The notes beneath the pieces are model-generated. The model was not told the origin of the DNA. It did not search any database and saw only the letters and a program-made list of their open reading frames with translations. From Chitinophagales bacterium (GTDB lineage Bacteria > Bacteroidota > Bacteroidia > Chitinophagales > Chitinophagaceae), in assembly GCA_015654495.1 (NCBI GenBank), contig JAATGW010000251.1:1-7227 (forward strand): a DNA stretch of 7,227 nucleotides. The letters are read 5' to 3'. The translations under genes were made by a program, and so were the position numbers. This document shows, one piece after another, positions 1-5,748 of this stretch; the stretch's first letter is position 1; each line of letters starts with the position of its first letter.

Positions 1-407
1 GATTTTGCTGCCGCTTCAATTTGCACCCAGGCAGCTACATACACGAGGCTAACTACCTTTGGAGAAGATCCGGCCTGCGTTATTACATTACCGCCCCATG
101 AATGGCCGACCAAAACCACAGGACCGTCCTGTTTGTCGATTATCCTCGTTGTTGCTTCCACATCGTCTTCCAGCGAAGTCAATGGGTTTTGTACTACTGC
201 AACATTATACCCCCTGCTTTTGAGGATCTTGTATACATCTTCCCAGCCGGATCCATCAACAAAAGCACCATGTACAAGCACAACATTTTTAATTTTCGCA
301 TTGGTCTGTGCGGAAGTTGAATTAGCCGTAATCAGAAAGCCAATGATAAATGCAAATGTTGCAATTACCCTGTAAGCATGTTTACTGTAAAAAATTCCCT
401 TTTTCAT
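1..407 (-). CDS. Exported alpha/beta hydrolase, N-terminal part (runs off left edge)
   Basis: The minus-strand frame opens at ATG 407-405 and stays open for 135 codons to the window edge, so the C-terminus is missing. Residues 1 to about 33 form a signal peptide: MKK start, hydrophobic stretch ATFAFIIGFLI, and a likely cleavage near TSAQ, suggesting export. The mature start has the alpha/beta hydrolase strand and oxyanion turn NVVLVHGAF (41-49) followed by DGSGW, and the nucleophile elbow GHSWGG (101-106) with catalytic Ser103. Many relatives have GHSYGG there. The catalytic acid and histidine would lie beyond the edge, so the triad cannot be confirmed and the substrate is unknown. This exported, short-loop type is common in Bacteroidota and is usually annotated only as alpha/beta hydrolase. 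It lies 510 bp downstream of the regulator on the same strand; co-transcription is doubtful over that gap. Confidence 0.9.
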   Translation of the reverse strand, partial: MKKGIFYSKHAYRVIATFAFIIGFLITANSTSAQTNAKIKNVVLVHGAFVDGSGWEDVYKILKSRGYNVAVVQNPLTSLEDDVEATTRIIDKQDGPVVLVGHSWGGNVITQAGSSPKVVSLVYVAAWVQIEAAAK

Positions 408-917
408 TTTCAGACTTTTAAGTCTTTTGAAAAAAATTATCTCATCGGCATTTAGCCGAATGGATTTTAGTTACTGCTGACCGATACATTTCCACACGAA
501 ACTATTCCGGTGAGCCGGGGTTGATAAAATGTTATCGTTGAAAAGGCAATAACTGTCGTTTGAGTCATTATATCTGATGGATCGCCCCCTTTTCAGGGAT
601 GCTATTTGACTTGATGGGAGGTCTCCTTTATCCTTTGAGGAAGCTACAGCGGAGTGCGTGAGCCATGGCAGTTATCAGGAAAGATTAATTGCATTTGTAC
701 TTCCGGCCCGAACCCAATATCATTCAGTTAAAAATGCCGAAATGAAATACAGGCCGGGGGAACGGAGGAAGCCGGAAGAATGACTGTGTATTTTTCCTGT
801 ATTCATTCTCCCGCAATGACGGAAGTAAATGTGGCATGCTAATTTGTTGTTGATGGATAGGCGTTGCAAGTGTCCGATTTTCCGGAAGTCACCGGATTTT
901 AACAGGAAATGCGCTAA
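408..917. other. Intergenic region without a recognisable gene
   Basis: This 510-bp stretch lies between the regulator's 3' end and the hydrolase's 5' end, both on the minus strand. No frame reads like a protein on either strand. I found no tRNA and no convincing Bacteroidota promoter (TTG / TAnnTTTG) for the hydrolase. Short dyads are present: CCGG-TGAG-CCGG (507-518), GATAA-AATG-TTATC (523-536) and TCCGG-AAGTCA-CCGGA (881-896). The last is followed by TTTT only on the plus strand, so it is not a terminator for the minus-strand regulator. The 9-mer TCAAATAGC (minus strand, 609-601) matches one arm plus flank of the dyad upstream of the regulator. That may be chance in AT-rich DNA. Confidence 0.6.
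412..425. promoter_or_regulatory. 14-bp perfect dyad just upstream of the hydrolase start
   Basis: AGACTT-TT-AAGTCT is a perfect inverted repeat with a 2-bp centre that ends 5 nt before the hydrolase ATG, covering the place where a ribosome would bind. It could be an operator or a small occluding hairpin, although a 2-nt loop is too tight for a good RNA hairpin. A weaker stem (TCGGC/GCCGA with loop ATTTA, 445-459) lies a little further upstream. Function is inferred from position only. Confidence 0.25.
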
Positions 918-2312
918 TTATTTATTTGAGTCTTTCAGATAGGCATATTTTTCAATGCCGAGTTTTTTCATCCTCGATCTCAGGGTGGATTCATTAATCT
1001 TCAGCATCTCCGCTGCGCCACCCGTACCATGTATTTTCCAGTCGCATTTTACCAAAACGGCTAAGATATGGTCGCGTTCATATTCGACCATTGGTTTAAG
1101 ATAGGTGTTGTCGTTGGTATCGGCTGCCGGACTTATTTTTTTTGTGGCGGGCAACTGAATTGAATTGATCATACCGCCGCTGGTCATTAAAGCGGTGCGG
1201 GCCATCAGGTTTTCTAATTCTCTTATATTCCCCGGCCATGAATATTCCAGCAAACTTTTAATGACGTTATCAGCCAGGCCGGTCACTATCTTATTTTCTT
1301 TGCGGGCATAATGGTTGATAAAGTGATTTGCCAATAAGGGAATATCCTCTTTTCGTTCACGCAGAGGTGGTACCAGGATCGGAAAAACATTTAGCCGGTA
1401 ATAAAGGTCAAGTCTGAAATGTCCGTTAGCAATCTCGTCTTCTAAATTTCTGTTAGTAGCGGCGATCAGCCGGACATTTATTTGTCTCTTTTTTCCTCCT
1501 ATGGATTCTATTTCTTTTTCCTGAAGTACACGCAGAAATTTTACCTGCAGATCCAGGGGTAATTCGCCGATCTCATCAAGGAAAATAGTACCTCCGTCTG
1601 CCTGTTCAAACTTTCCGATTCTTTTATCTGTAGCACCGGTAAAGGAACCTTTTTCATGACCGAACAGTTCCGACTCTATCAGGTTAGCCGGAAGCGCACC
1701 GCAGTTCACTACTATCAGTGGCTTATTTTTCCTGGGAGAAATCTGGTGTATGCTCTGAGCGATCAATTCTTTTCCTGTACCGCTTTCTCCCAGAATCAGA
1801 ACGGAGGTATCAGAGGGCGCAACCACCCTGATGCCCTCCAGTACATCATGCATCGCCGCACTTTCTCCAATCATGTTGATAGGAGATTTATCCTGCTGCC
1901 TGCCTGAAGCAGCAGGCGCGGGATCCTTTTTCCTGTTGCTGGCTTCACTATGGAGAAACCAGGCAATATCCAACATAACCAATACATCTTTCTGCCGGAA
2001 AGGTTTTACCAGGAAGCCATAAGGCCTCGTGGATTTTGCCGCATCGAGGGTTTTCTTATCTGAATTGGCAGAGAGGTATACAAATGCGATATTCCTTCGG
2101 TGTAATACACCTGCAAGATCAATACCTGTAAGATTGCCTTCGAGATAAATATCCAGCATCACCAGGTCCGGAACTTCCTGGTCTATAAGTTTGATTGCTT
2201 CGGGCACTGAAGCAGCAATGCCGGTTACGAGGTATCCTTTTTGTTTAAGGATAATCCGCAAATTATTCGCTTCAATAAACTGATCTTCTACGATTAGAAT
2301 TTTTGTCTTCAT
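918..2312 (-). CDS. Sigma-54-dependent response regulator (REC - AAA+ - Fis-type HTH)
   Basis: This is an intact 464-residue NtrC-class activator. The receiver domain (about 3-120) has acidic pair E9/D10, phospho-acceptor Asp54 in VMLDIYLEG, Ser81 at the switch position and Lys103 in LVKPF. A polar linker (about 121-145) leads to the sigma-54 AAA+ domain (about 146-375): Walker A GESGTGKE (175-182), the sigma-54 contact loop as GSFTGA (222-227), Walker B GTIFLDEIGE (241-250), the sensor region RLIAATNRNL, and an arginine-finger region around FRLDLYYRLN (299-308). SWPGNIRELENL (358-369) closes that domain. The C-terminal Fis-type helix-turn-helix (about 408-453) contains GGAAEMLKINESTLRSRMKK. 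Phosphorylation should drive oligomerisation and ATP-dependent opening of sigma-54 promoters. It is divergent from the two TPR kinases, its likely partners by context and receiver type. Every key residue is present, unlike in the kinases. Target genes are unknown. Confidence 0.96.
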   Translation of the reverse strand: MKTKILIVEDQFIEANNLRIILKQKGYLVTGIAASVPEAIKLIDQEVPDLVMLDIYLEGNLTGIDLAGVLHRRNIAFVYLSANSDKKTLDAAKSTRPYGFLVKPFRQKDVLVMLDIAWFLHSEASNRKKDPAPAASGRQQDKSPINMIGESAAMHDVLEGIRVVAPSDTSVLILGESGTGKELIAQSIHQISPRKNKPLIVVNCGALPANLIESELFGHEKGSFTGATDKRIGKFEQADGGTIFLDEIGELPLDLQVKFLRVLQEKEIESIGGKKRQINVRLIAATNRNLEDEIANGHFRLDLYYRLNVFPILVPPLRERKEDIPLLANHFINHYARKENKIVTGLADNVIKSLLEYSWPGNIRELENLMARTALMTSGGMINSIQLPATKKISPAADTNDNTYLKPMVEYERDHILAVLVKCDWKIHGTGGAAEMLKINESTLRSRMKKLGIEKYAYLKDSNK

Positions 2313-2320
2313 GAAAAAAA

Positions 2321-2326
2321 CCTCCT
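2321..2326 (-). promoter_or_regulatory. Strong Shine-Dalgarno site of the response regulator
   Basis: On the minus strand AGGAGG stands 8 nt before the regulator's ATG (2312-2310), within GAAGAGGAGG followed by a T-rich spacer. This fixes the start codon. Such a consensus site is notable in Bacteroidota, where leaders usually lack it; neither kinase in this window nor the hydrolase has one. Confidence 0.8.
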
Positions 2327-2343
2327 CTTCTTACATCATGATC

Positions 2344-2358
2344 AAATAGCTGCTATTT
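2344..2358. promoter_or_regulatory. 15-bp perfect palindrome upstream of the regulator (operator candidate)
   Basis: AAATAGC-T-GCTATTT is a perfect inverted repeat with 7-bp arms and a single central base. It lies 31 bp from the regulator's start codon, just beyond its Shine-Dalgarno site. A Fis-type dimer would bind such a dyad, so autoregulation is plausible, but a binding protein cannot be read from sequence. No convincing promoter element was found beside it. Confidence 0.35.
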
Positions 2359-2479
2359 CTTTTCATTAACGAATCAGGCTTAAAACCAACGATGATTATT
2401 GTTCCTGTATCATTTCGGAATTCAAAACTGGCGTAGGTGGGTATGGCCTTGATTATACTAAAGTTGAGCCGGTGGATCA

Positions 2480-2493
2480 GGCAATATTTTGCC
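2480..2493. promoter_or_regulatory. Dyad GGCAA-TATT-TTGCC in the divergent region
   Basis: This is a perfect inverted repeat with 5-bp arms and a 4-bp centre, 167 bp upstream of the regulator start. The same half-site (GGCAAT/ATTGCC) forms the palindrome at 3064-3075 before the first kinase, so a shared operator is possible. It could also be coincidence. Confidence 0.2.
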
Positions 2494-2730
2494 GGACAAA
2501 GGGAAAAGCAAAAATTAAAAAACTATTCAGTCTGGTAAATTTCACCTGGAAAACGAACCTGCTTTTCCTCCGGACCGCCCTTCTGGCCTGCATTAGTAAA
2601 CAGTTTAATTCCTGATGAAAAGTACAGGCAAATCCTGAAAAAACATTTAGATCCCAAAAAATAAATAAATTTTTTCTTAGATAAATATATGAAATCCCGG
2701 GTTGAATTAAAATGATGAATCCGGAGAATT

Positions 2731-2858
2731 ATATTATCCGCGGCCCTAGTTGCGGTAATATTCAGGGGCGGTTGATCATATCGCCACCGGGATATTATAA
2801 GGGCTGTAACCCTCGCGTCTGTTTTTGGGACAGAAGCCCTGATTTGTTAGCTAATATC
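2731..2858 (+). ncRNA. Candidate structured RNA: three closely spaced hairpins
   Basis: Three hairpins can be drawn almost end to end. The first is 2731-2761: ATATTA-(T)-CCGC pairs with GCGG-TAATAT around a 10-nt loop. The second is 2765-2788: GGGGCG pairs with CGCC-(A)-CC. The third is 2791-2858, nested: GATATTA/TAATATC outside, AGGGCT/AGCCCT in the middle and TCTGT/ACAGA at the tip, with asymmetric internal loops. The stretch is richer in GC than the AT-rich DNA on either side. I recognise no known riboswitch or RNA family. It could be a small RNA, part of a long kinase leader, or remains of a mobile element. A 63-codon open frame (2712-2903) overlaps it but resembles no protein I know. The pairings were found by eye, so chance is not excluded; the strand is assumed to follow the kinases. 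Confidence 0.25.
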
Positions 2859-2900
2859 GGCTTTGAGAATAATGGAATCACTTCAGCCGAAAAATATTTT

Positions 2901-2930
2901 TGATTGATAATCTGAAATTTTATTCAATCA
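2901..2930 (+). other. AT-rich hairpin closing the structured stretch
   Basis: TGATTGA-TAA pairs with TTA-(T)-TCAATCA around a 9-nt loop, a 10-bp stem with one bulged T. It follows the structured stretch and could mark its 3' end. It is low in GC and lacks a clean U-tract, so calling it a terminator would be too strong. Confidence 0.25.
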
Positions 2931-3063
2931 TATGTATATTTAATATCTGCTGTCCACATAACTTATTTGGAATTCCTTTTCCTGTCCCCATCTTTCGGGC
3001 CTGACTTATCTGAGAAGATATCCGGTCATTATATTTAGTTCGTACGTCTGCAAATCTCATCGG

Positions 3064-3105
3064 ATTGCCGGCAATGTTTTAGCGTTTTAACAGCTAAGAA
3101 CATTG
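3064..3105 (+). promoter_or_regulatory. Leader palindrome and overlapping 12-bp hairpin before the first kinase
   Basis: ATTGCC-GGCAAT (3064-3075) is a perfect 12-bp palindrome. Overlapping it, CAATGTT-TTAGC (3072-3083) pairs with GCTAA-(G)-AACATTG (3093-3105): 12 base pairs with one bulged G around a 9-nt loop, ending 26 nt before the kinase ATG. The bases CAAT belong to both, so as RNA the two structures exclude each other. Options are an operator plus a leader hairpin, or a small conformational switch controlling the kinase. No U-tract follows, so the stem is not an intrinsic terminator. Confidence 0.4.
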
Positions 3106-3131
3106 AAGGTTTCTGAATAAAGCAATACCAA

Positions 3132-4907
3132 ATGAGCAGAATCCTGTTATTGTTGATGGCGGTCGTCCCAGCCTGTTTCACCGGGACTGCACAGGAGCTG
3201 ACAAATTCGGACTTGTTAGTTTACCGAACCAATAAGAAGCCGGCCGAATTATTCAATGAGCTTAGTGCTGCAAAAGAAGATACAAGTAAGGTTAAGTTGC
3301 TGATTTCATTATGCGGTTATCATTGGTATGATAAACGCAATAAAGATAGCATTGCAGACTATGCCGAAAAAGCCCGGAAATTAAGCCAGTCGCTTCATTT
3401 TGATGCCGGCTATAATGAAGCATGTTTTGTTTTATGCAAGAATTACCTGCACAATGGTCAAATCAATAAGGCGATCAGTCTTTTACCCGATGTGCCAAAA
3501 GACCAGCAGGCTCGTTTTCTTTTAGTGATTGGAGAGCGTTATCTTTTTTTGCCGGCCCAGGAAAAGAGTAACCTGGATAGCGCTTTCCTTTACTTCAGCG
3601 ACGCACGGGATATTGCCAAATCGATAGGAAACGAAAAGTGGAAGCATGAAAGCCTGATAGCGCTGGGTAAATATTATTTTTCAACGGACCAGTTCAGCAA
3701 GGCAAAGAATAGTTTTTTGGAAATCATCGGGGATTTTCAAAGGGCTGGTAACCGTCCGGCAGAAGCGCATATCTGGTCGGAGTTAGGAATATATATGCCT
3801 GATACAGATAGTACCCTGAAGGATGAATTATGGGCCCATGGGAATGCATTAAAAATCTACCACGAATTAAAAGATACCGCTAACGAAGTGTCCACGCTGG
3901 AGGATATTGCAAGCGTCAATATGTATCATGCCCATTTTGATACTGCAAATTCTCAATTTTTACACGCAATTCAGCTGCGCAAAACCGCCCGTATAAAAAA
4001 ACTCTTTCAGGATTATATGTCTCTGGCACGGATAAGTCATGCTACTGGCAATCTCGACGATGCTCTCCACTGGGCGCTGGAAGCAGAAAAAGACATGAAG
4101 TCTTTAGAAATAGCATATAAAGGAAATATTTATTCGCTCCTGGGAATGATCTATGGCGACGATAGCCAGACAGAGAAGAGCCTGCAATATTTACTGGCTG
4201 TAGAGAATCCGCATAATAGGTGGAGCTATTTTCATTGCAGCAAGGTAGTTGACCAGTACATTCAATTAAATCAGCCGCAAAAAGCACTTCTATTTATCGG
4301 CAATACCGAGAAAAAAACGCCGGCTATGAGGCCGCTTGACAAGGAAAGCCTTGCAGCAATGAAGGGAGATGTTTATGCAGCGTTGAAGAACCCGGTACTG
4401 GCAGAAAAGTATTACCTGCAAATGATAGAACTGGATGATTTAGCACAAAAAAGTAAATCCAGGGAAATCATGCCTCTCTCTACGAGCATCTCAGGTACGG
4501 AGGCCTATTATAAAATTGCCAGATTTTATGAAGGTCAGCACAAATACAATATTGCAGGAAAATATGCTGACCGGGCATTGCAAACCAATTCATTTACAGG
4601 CAACCATTTCTATACCTCGCACCTGATGCAGAAAATATGGTGGCTGAAATTCAAAATAGATTCCGCCTCGGGAAACTATATCGCCGCCATTCAACATTAT
4701 GAAAAATACAGCGCATTGAAAGATTCAATTTTCAGTGCGAAAAAAAGTAATCAGCTGCAAAGTCTCCTGGTGAAATATGAAACTGAAAAAAAAGAATCAG
4801 ATATCAAAACAAGGGATCAGCAGATTGAAGCATTAAAACAGAATGATTTATTGCGTCAGTCCAATCTGGAACAGGCCCATCTTATCAGAAATATTACGAT
4901 TGCTTGA
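3132..4907 (+). CDS. Segment 1 of the broken kinase: secreted TPR and coiled-coil sensor part
   Basis: This segment encodes 591 residues before the first TGA. Residues 1-20 are a signal peptide ending ACFTGTA before QE. About 35-510 is a helical TPR array; clear units include the stretches near SLIALGKYYFSTDQFSKAK, DYMSLARISHATGNLDDAL and YSLLGMIYGDDSQTEKSL, and a final unit with DSASGNYIAAIQHYEKY. From about 535 to 585 the sequence is charged coiled coil with YETEKKE (549-555), then RNITIA begins the membrane helix. In intact relatives this part lies outside the inner membrane and senses through protein or ligand contacts. As a separate product it would be an exported TPR protein without a complete anchor. 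It could still be made and stable, but I see nothing showing that it works alone. Confidence 0.8.
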   Translation: MSRILLLLMAVVPACFTGTAQELTNSDLLVYRTNKKPAELFNELSAAKEDTSKVKLLISLCGYHWYDKRNKDSIADYAEKARKLSQSLHFDAGYNEACFVLCKNYLHNGQINKAISLLPDVPKDQQARFLLVIGERYLFLPAQEKSNLDSAFLYFSDARDIAKSIGNEKWKHESLIALGKYYFSTDQFSKAKNSFLEIIGDFQRAGNRPAEAHIWSELGIYMPDTDSTLKDELWAHGNALKIYHELKDTANEVSTLEDIASVNMYHAHFDTANSQFLHAIQLRKTARIKKLFQDYMSLARISHATGNLDDALHWALEAEKDMKSLEIAYKGNIYSLLGMIYGDDSQTEKSLQYLLAVENPHNRWSYFHCSKVVDQYIQLNQPQKALLFIGNTEKKTPAMRPLDKESLAAMKGDVYAALKNPVLAEKYYLQMIELDDLAQKSKSREIMPLSTSISGTEAYYKIARFYEGQHKYNIAGKYADRALQTNSFTGNHFYTSHLMQKIWWLKFKIDSASGNYIAAIQHYEKYSALKDSIFSAKKSNQLQSLLVKYETEKKESDIKTRDQQIEALKQNDLLRQSNLEQAHLIRNITIA

Positions 4908-5435
4908 TTGGTAATCCTGCTTGCTTCAGGTGGTCTTCTGTATAAGCAGTACCGGCAAAAACAAAAAAGCGCAGCGCTGATAGCAGAAACAAATAAAGTC
5001 ATCAGCCAGAAGAACCAGGCTATCACCCAAAAGAACGAAGCGCTTGAACAACTGGTGACTGAAAAAGAATGGCTTTTAAAAGAAGTACATCACCGGGTTA
5101 AAAACAACCTGCATACAGTGATCTGTTTGCTGGAATCCCAGGCAGCTTACCTCGAAAGCGATGCAAGGCAGGCCAATGAAGTGAGCCAGCAAAGAATTTA
5201 TACGATGTCACTGATACACCAGAAAATCTATCAGTCAGAAGATATCAAATCGATCGACATGTCCGTGTACCTCCCTGAATTTATCCAGTACCTGGATGAT
5301 AGTTTTGGAAATAATCTTCGTATTCATTTTGAAGTCGACATCGATCCTGTGCAGCTGGATATTTCACAAGCTGTGCCCGTTGCCCTGATCATTAATGAAG
5401 CTGTTACCAATTCCATCAAATATGCTTTCCCCTGA
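4908..5435 (+). CDS. Segment 2 of the broken kinase: membrane helix, HisKA_2 and N box
   Basis: This is the in-frame continuation between the two TGA codons, 175 codons. Its only early start would be the TTG right after the stop, with no Shine-Dalgarno, so independent translation is unlikely. It begins with the remainder of the transmembrane helix (LVILLASGGLLYKQY) and a coiled coil rich in QKN repeats (about 20-50). Next comes the HisKA_2 dimerisation and phospho-transfer motif KEVHHRVKNNL, with adjacent histidines encoded at 5088-5093; the one preceding Arg is the usual phospho-acceptor. LIHQKIYQSED follows, as is common in the family. The ATPase N box NEAVTNSIKYAFP ends directly at the second TGA. 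Without the G boxes that follow it could not bind ATP. Confidence 0.75.
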   Translation: MVILLASGGLLYKQYRQKQKSAALIAETNKVISQKNQAITQKNEALEQLVTEKEWLLKEVHHRVKNNLHTVICLLESQAAYLESDARQANEVSQQRIYTMSLIHQKIYQSEDIKSIDMSVYLPEFIQYLDDSFGNNLRIHFEVDIDPVQLDISQAVPVALIINEAVTNSIKYAFP

Positions 5436-5441
5436 AACAGA

Positions 5442-5714
5442 ATGGAAAAAATTAAAATAAAAATGAACCGGAATGATTATCAGATAACATTAATCATTGC
5501 AGATAATGGAATCGGGATCGACAGTTCTTTAATCAACAGTGTTTCTGATTCATTGGGTCTGCAGTTGATAAGAGGACTGAGCAAAGACATTAAAGCCCGG
5601 TTGAAGATCGAAAATAGCATGGGAACCCGGATCAGTATTGTATTCCATCTGAATACATTAAACAGAAATAGCTACACGTTAAAAGCTATAGAAGAAAAGG
5701 AAGTATACGTTTGA
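5442..5714 (+). CDS. Segment 3 of the broken kinase: C-terminal half of the HATPase_c domain
   Basis: After the second TGA the same frame continues through Asn-Arg to an internal ATG and 90 residues. It holds the G1 box DNGIGI (residues 21-26 of this piece), the G2 region SLGLQLIRGL and the closing strand GTRISIVFHL, the normal end of a HATPase_c domain. A short tail of about 20 residues precedes the TGA at 5712. On its own it has no phospho-acceptor and no N box, so no enzyme activity is expected. The ATG at 5442 is an ordinary internal methionine, not a convincing start. Confidence 0.75.
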   Translation: MEKIKIKMNRNDYQITLIIADNGIGIDSSLINSVSDSLGLQLIRGLSKDIKARLKIENSMGTRISIVFHLNTLNRNSYTLKAIEEKEVYV

Positions 5715-5748
5715 TGAATGTTTGCATCAACTGAAACTTTTTATGACA

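Larger units (their letters stand above)
2313..3131. other. Long divergent intergenic region between regulator and kinase genes
   Basis: These 819 bp separate the divergent regulator and first kinase. From about 2390 to 2640 I see no gene. Positions 2640-2710 are very AT-rich, with an A/T-only inverted repeat AAAAAAT/ATTTTTT (2656-2675). Positions 2731-2930 are dense in potential hairpins, and the last 70 bp hold a palindrome and a strong stem, listed separately. I found no exact TTG / TAnnTTTG promoter; the nearest -7-like matches are TATATTTA at 2935-2942 and in 3029-3037, both lacking a clear -33 partner. No sigma-54 -24/-12 element with correct spacing was found. The length is unusual for a simple divergent promoter and could hide a small RNA. 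Confidence 0.6.
3132..5714 (+). pseudogene. TPR sensor histidine kinase interrupted by two in-frame TGA codons
   Basis: One continuous frame of 860 codons ends at TGA 5712-5714, with a second TGA directly after it. It has the full order of a Bacteroidota TPR sensor kinase: signal peptide, TPR array, coiled coil, transmembrane helix, second coiled coil, HisKA_2 and HATPase_c. Codon 592 (4905-4907) and codon 768 (5433-5435) are TGA. The frame is otherwise unbroken, and family motifs continue directly across both stops. The first TGA sits within the transmembrane helix (NITIA-stop-LVILLASGG); the second divides the ATPase domain between its N box and G1 box. Either stop would abolish kinase activity. 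Each could come from a single change in GGA, CGA or TGG. A fresh pseudogene or a sequence error is the likeliest cause. The start ATG has an A-rich leader without Shine-Dalgarno and is chosen because it begins the signal peptide. Confidence 0.8.

Noticed and set aside
102..375. Two plus-strand open frames opposite the hydrolase
   Set aside because: They are shadows of the minus-strand hydrolase, whose signal peptide and GHSWGG motif make it the real gene.
780..842. 20-codon frame preceded by a purine-rich GGAGG stretch (764-768)
   Set aside because: Too short, spacing of 11 nt, no similarity to anything, and no promoter or terminator around it.
831..848. Sigma-54-like TGGCAT element
   Set aside because: The -12 part reads TTTGT instead of TTGCA, and it points on the plus strand into the 3' end of the regulator, not toward a gene start.
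881..900. Intrinsic terminator (TCCGG-AAGTCA-CCGGA-TTTT) for the regulator
   Set aside because: The T-run follows the stem only on the plus strand, while the regulator is transcribed on the minus strand. The stem is 5 bp and no plus-strand gene ends there.
2480..2492. Sigma-54 promoter GG...TTTTGC in the divergent region
   Set aside because: The GG-to-GC spacing is 9 rather than the strict 10, and the match is better explained by the symmetrical GGCAA/TTGCC dyad.
2712..2903. 63-codon open frame as a small protein gene
   Set aside because: It has no Shine-Dalgarno, no recognisable domain and no signal peptide, and it overlaps the hairpin-rich stretch. Chance is sufficient, though codon content does not exclude it.
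4905..4949. Selenocysteine at the first TGA, because a stem (CTGCTT/AAGCAG, 4917-4949) with a GGTC-containing loop follows it
   Set aside because: The residue would sit in a transmembrane helix of a kinase, where selenocysteine has no known role. The inner stem is only 3 bp, and the second TGA is followed by AT-rich DNA with no comparable hairpin.
4908..5435. Independent kinase gene starting at TTG 4908 by restart after the TGA
   Set aside because: There is no ribosome binding site, the start lies inside the transmembrane helix of the continuous frame, and the second TGA would still remove half of the ATPase domain.
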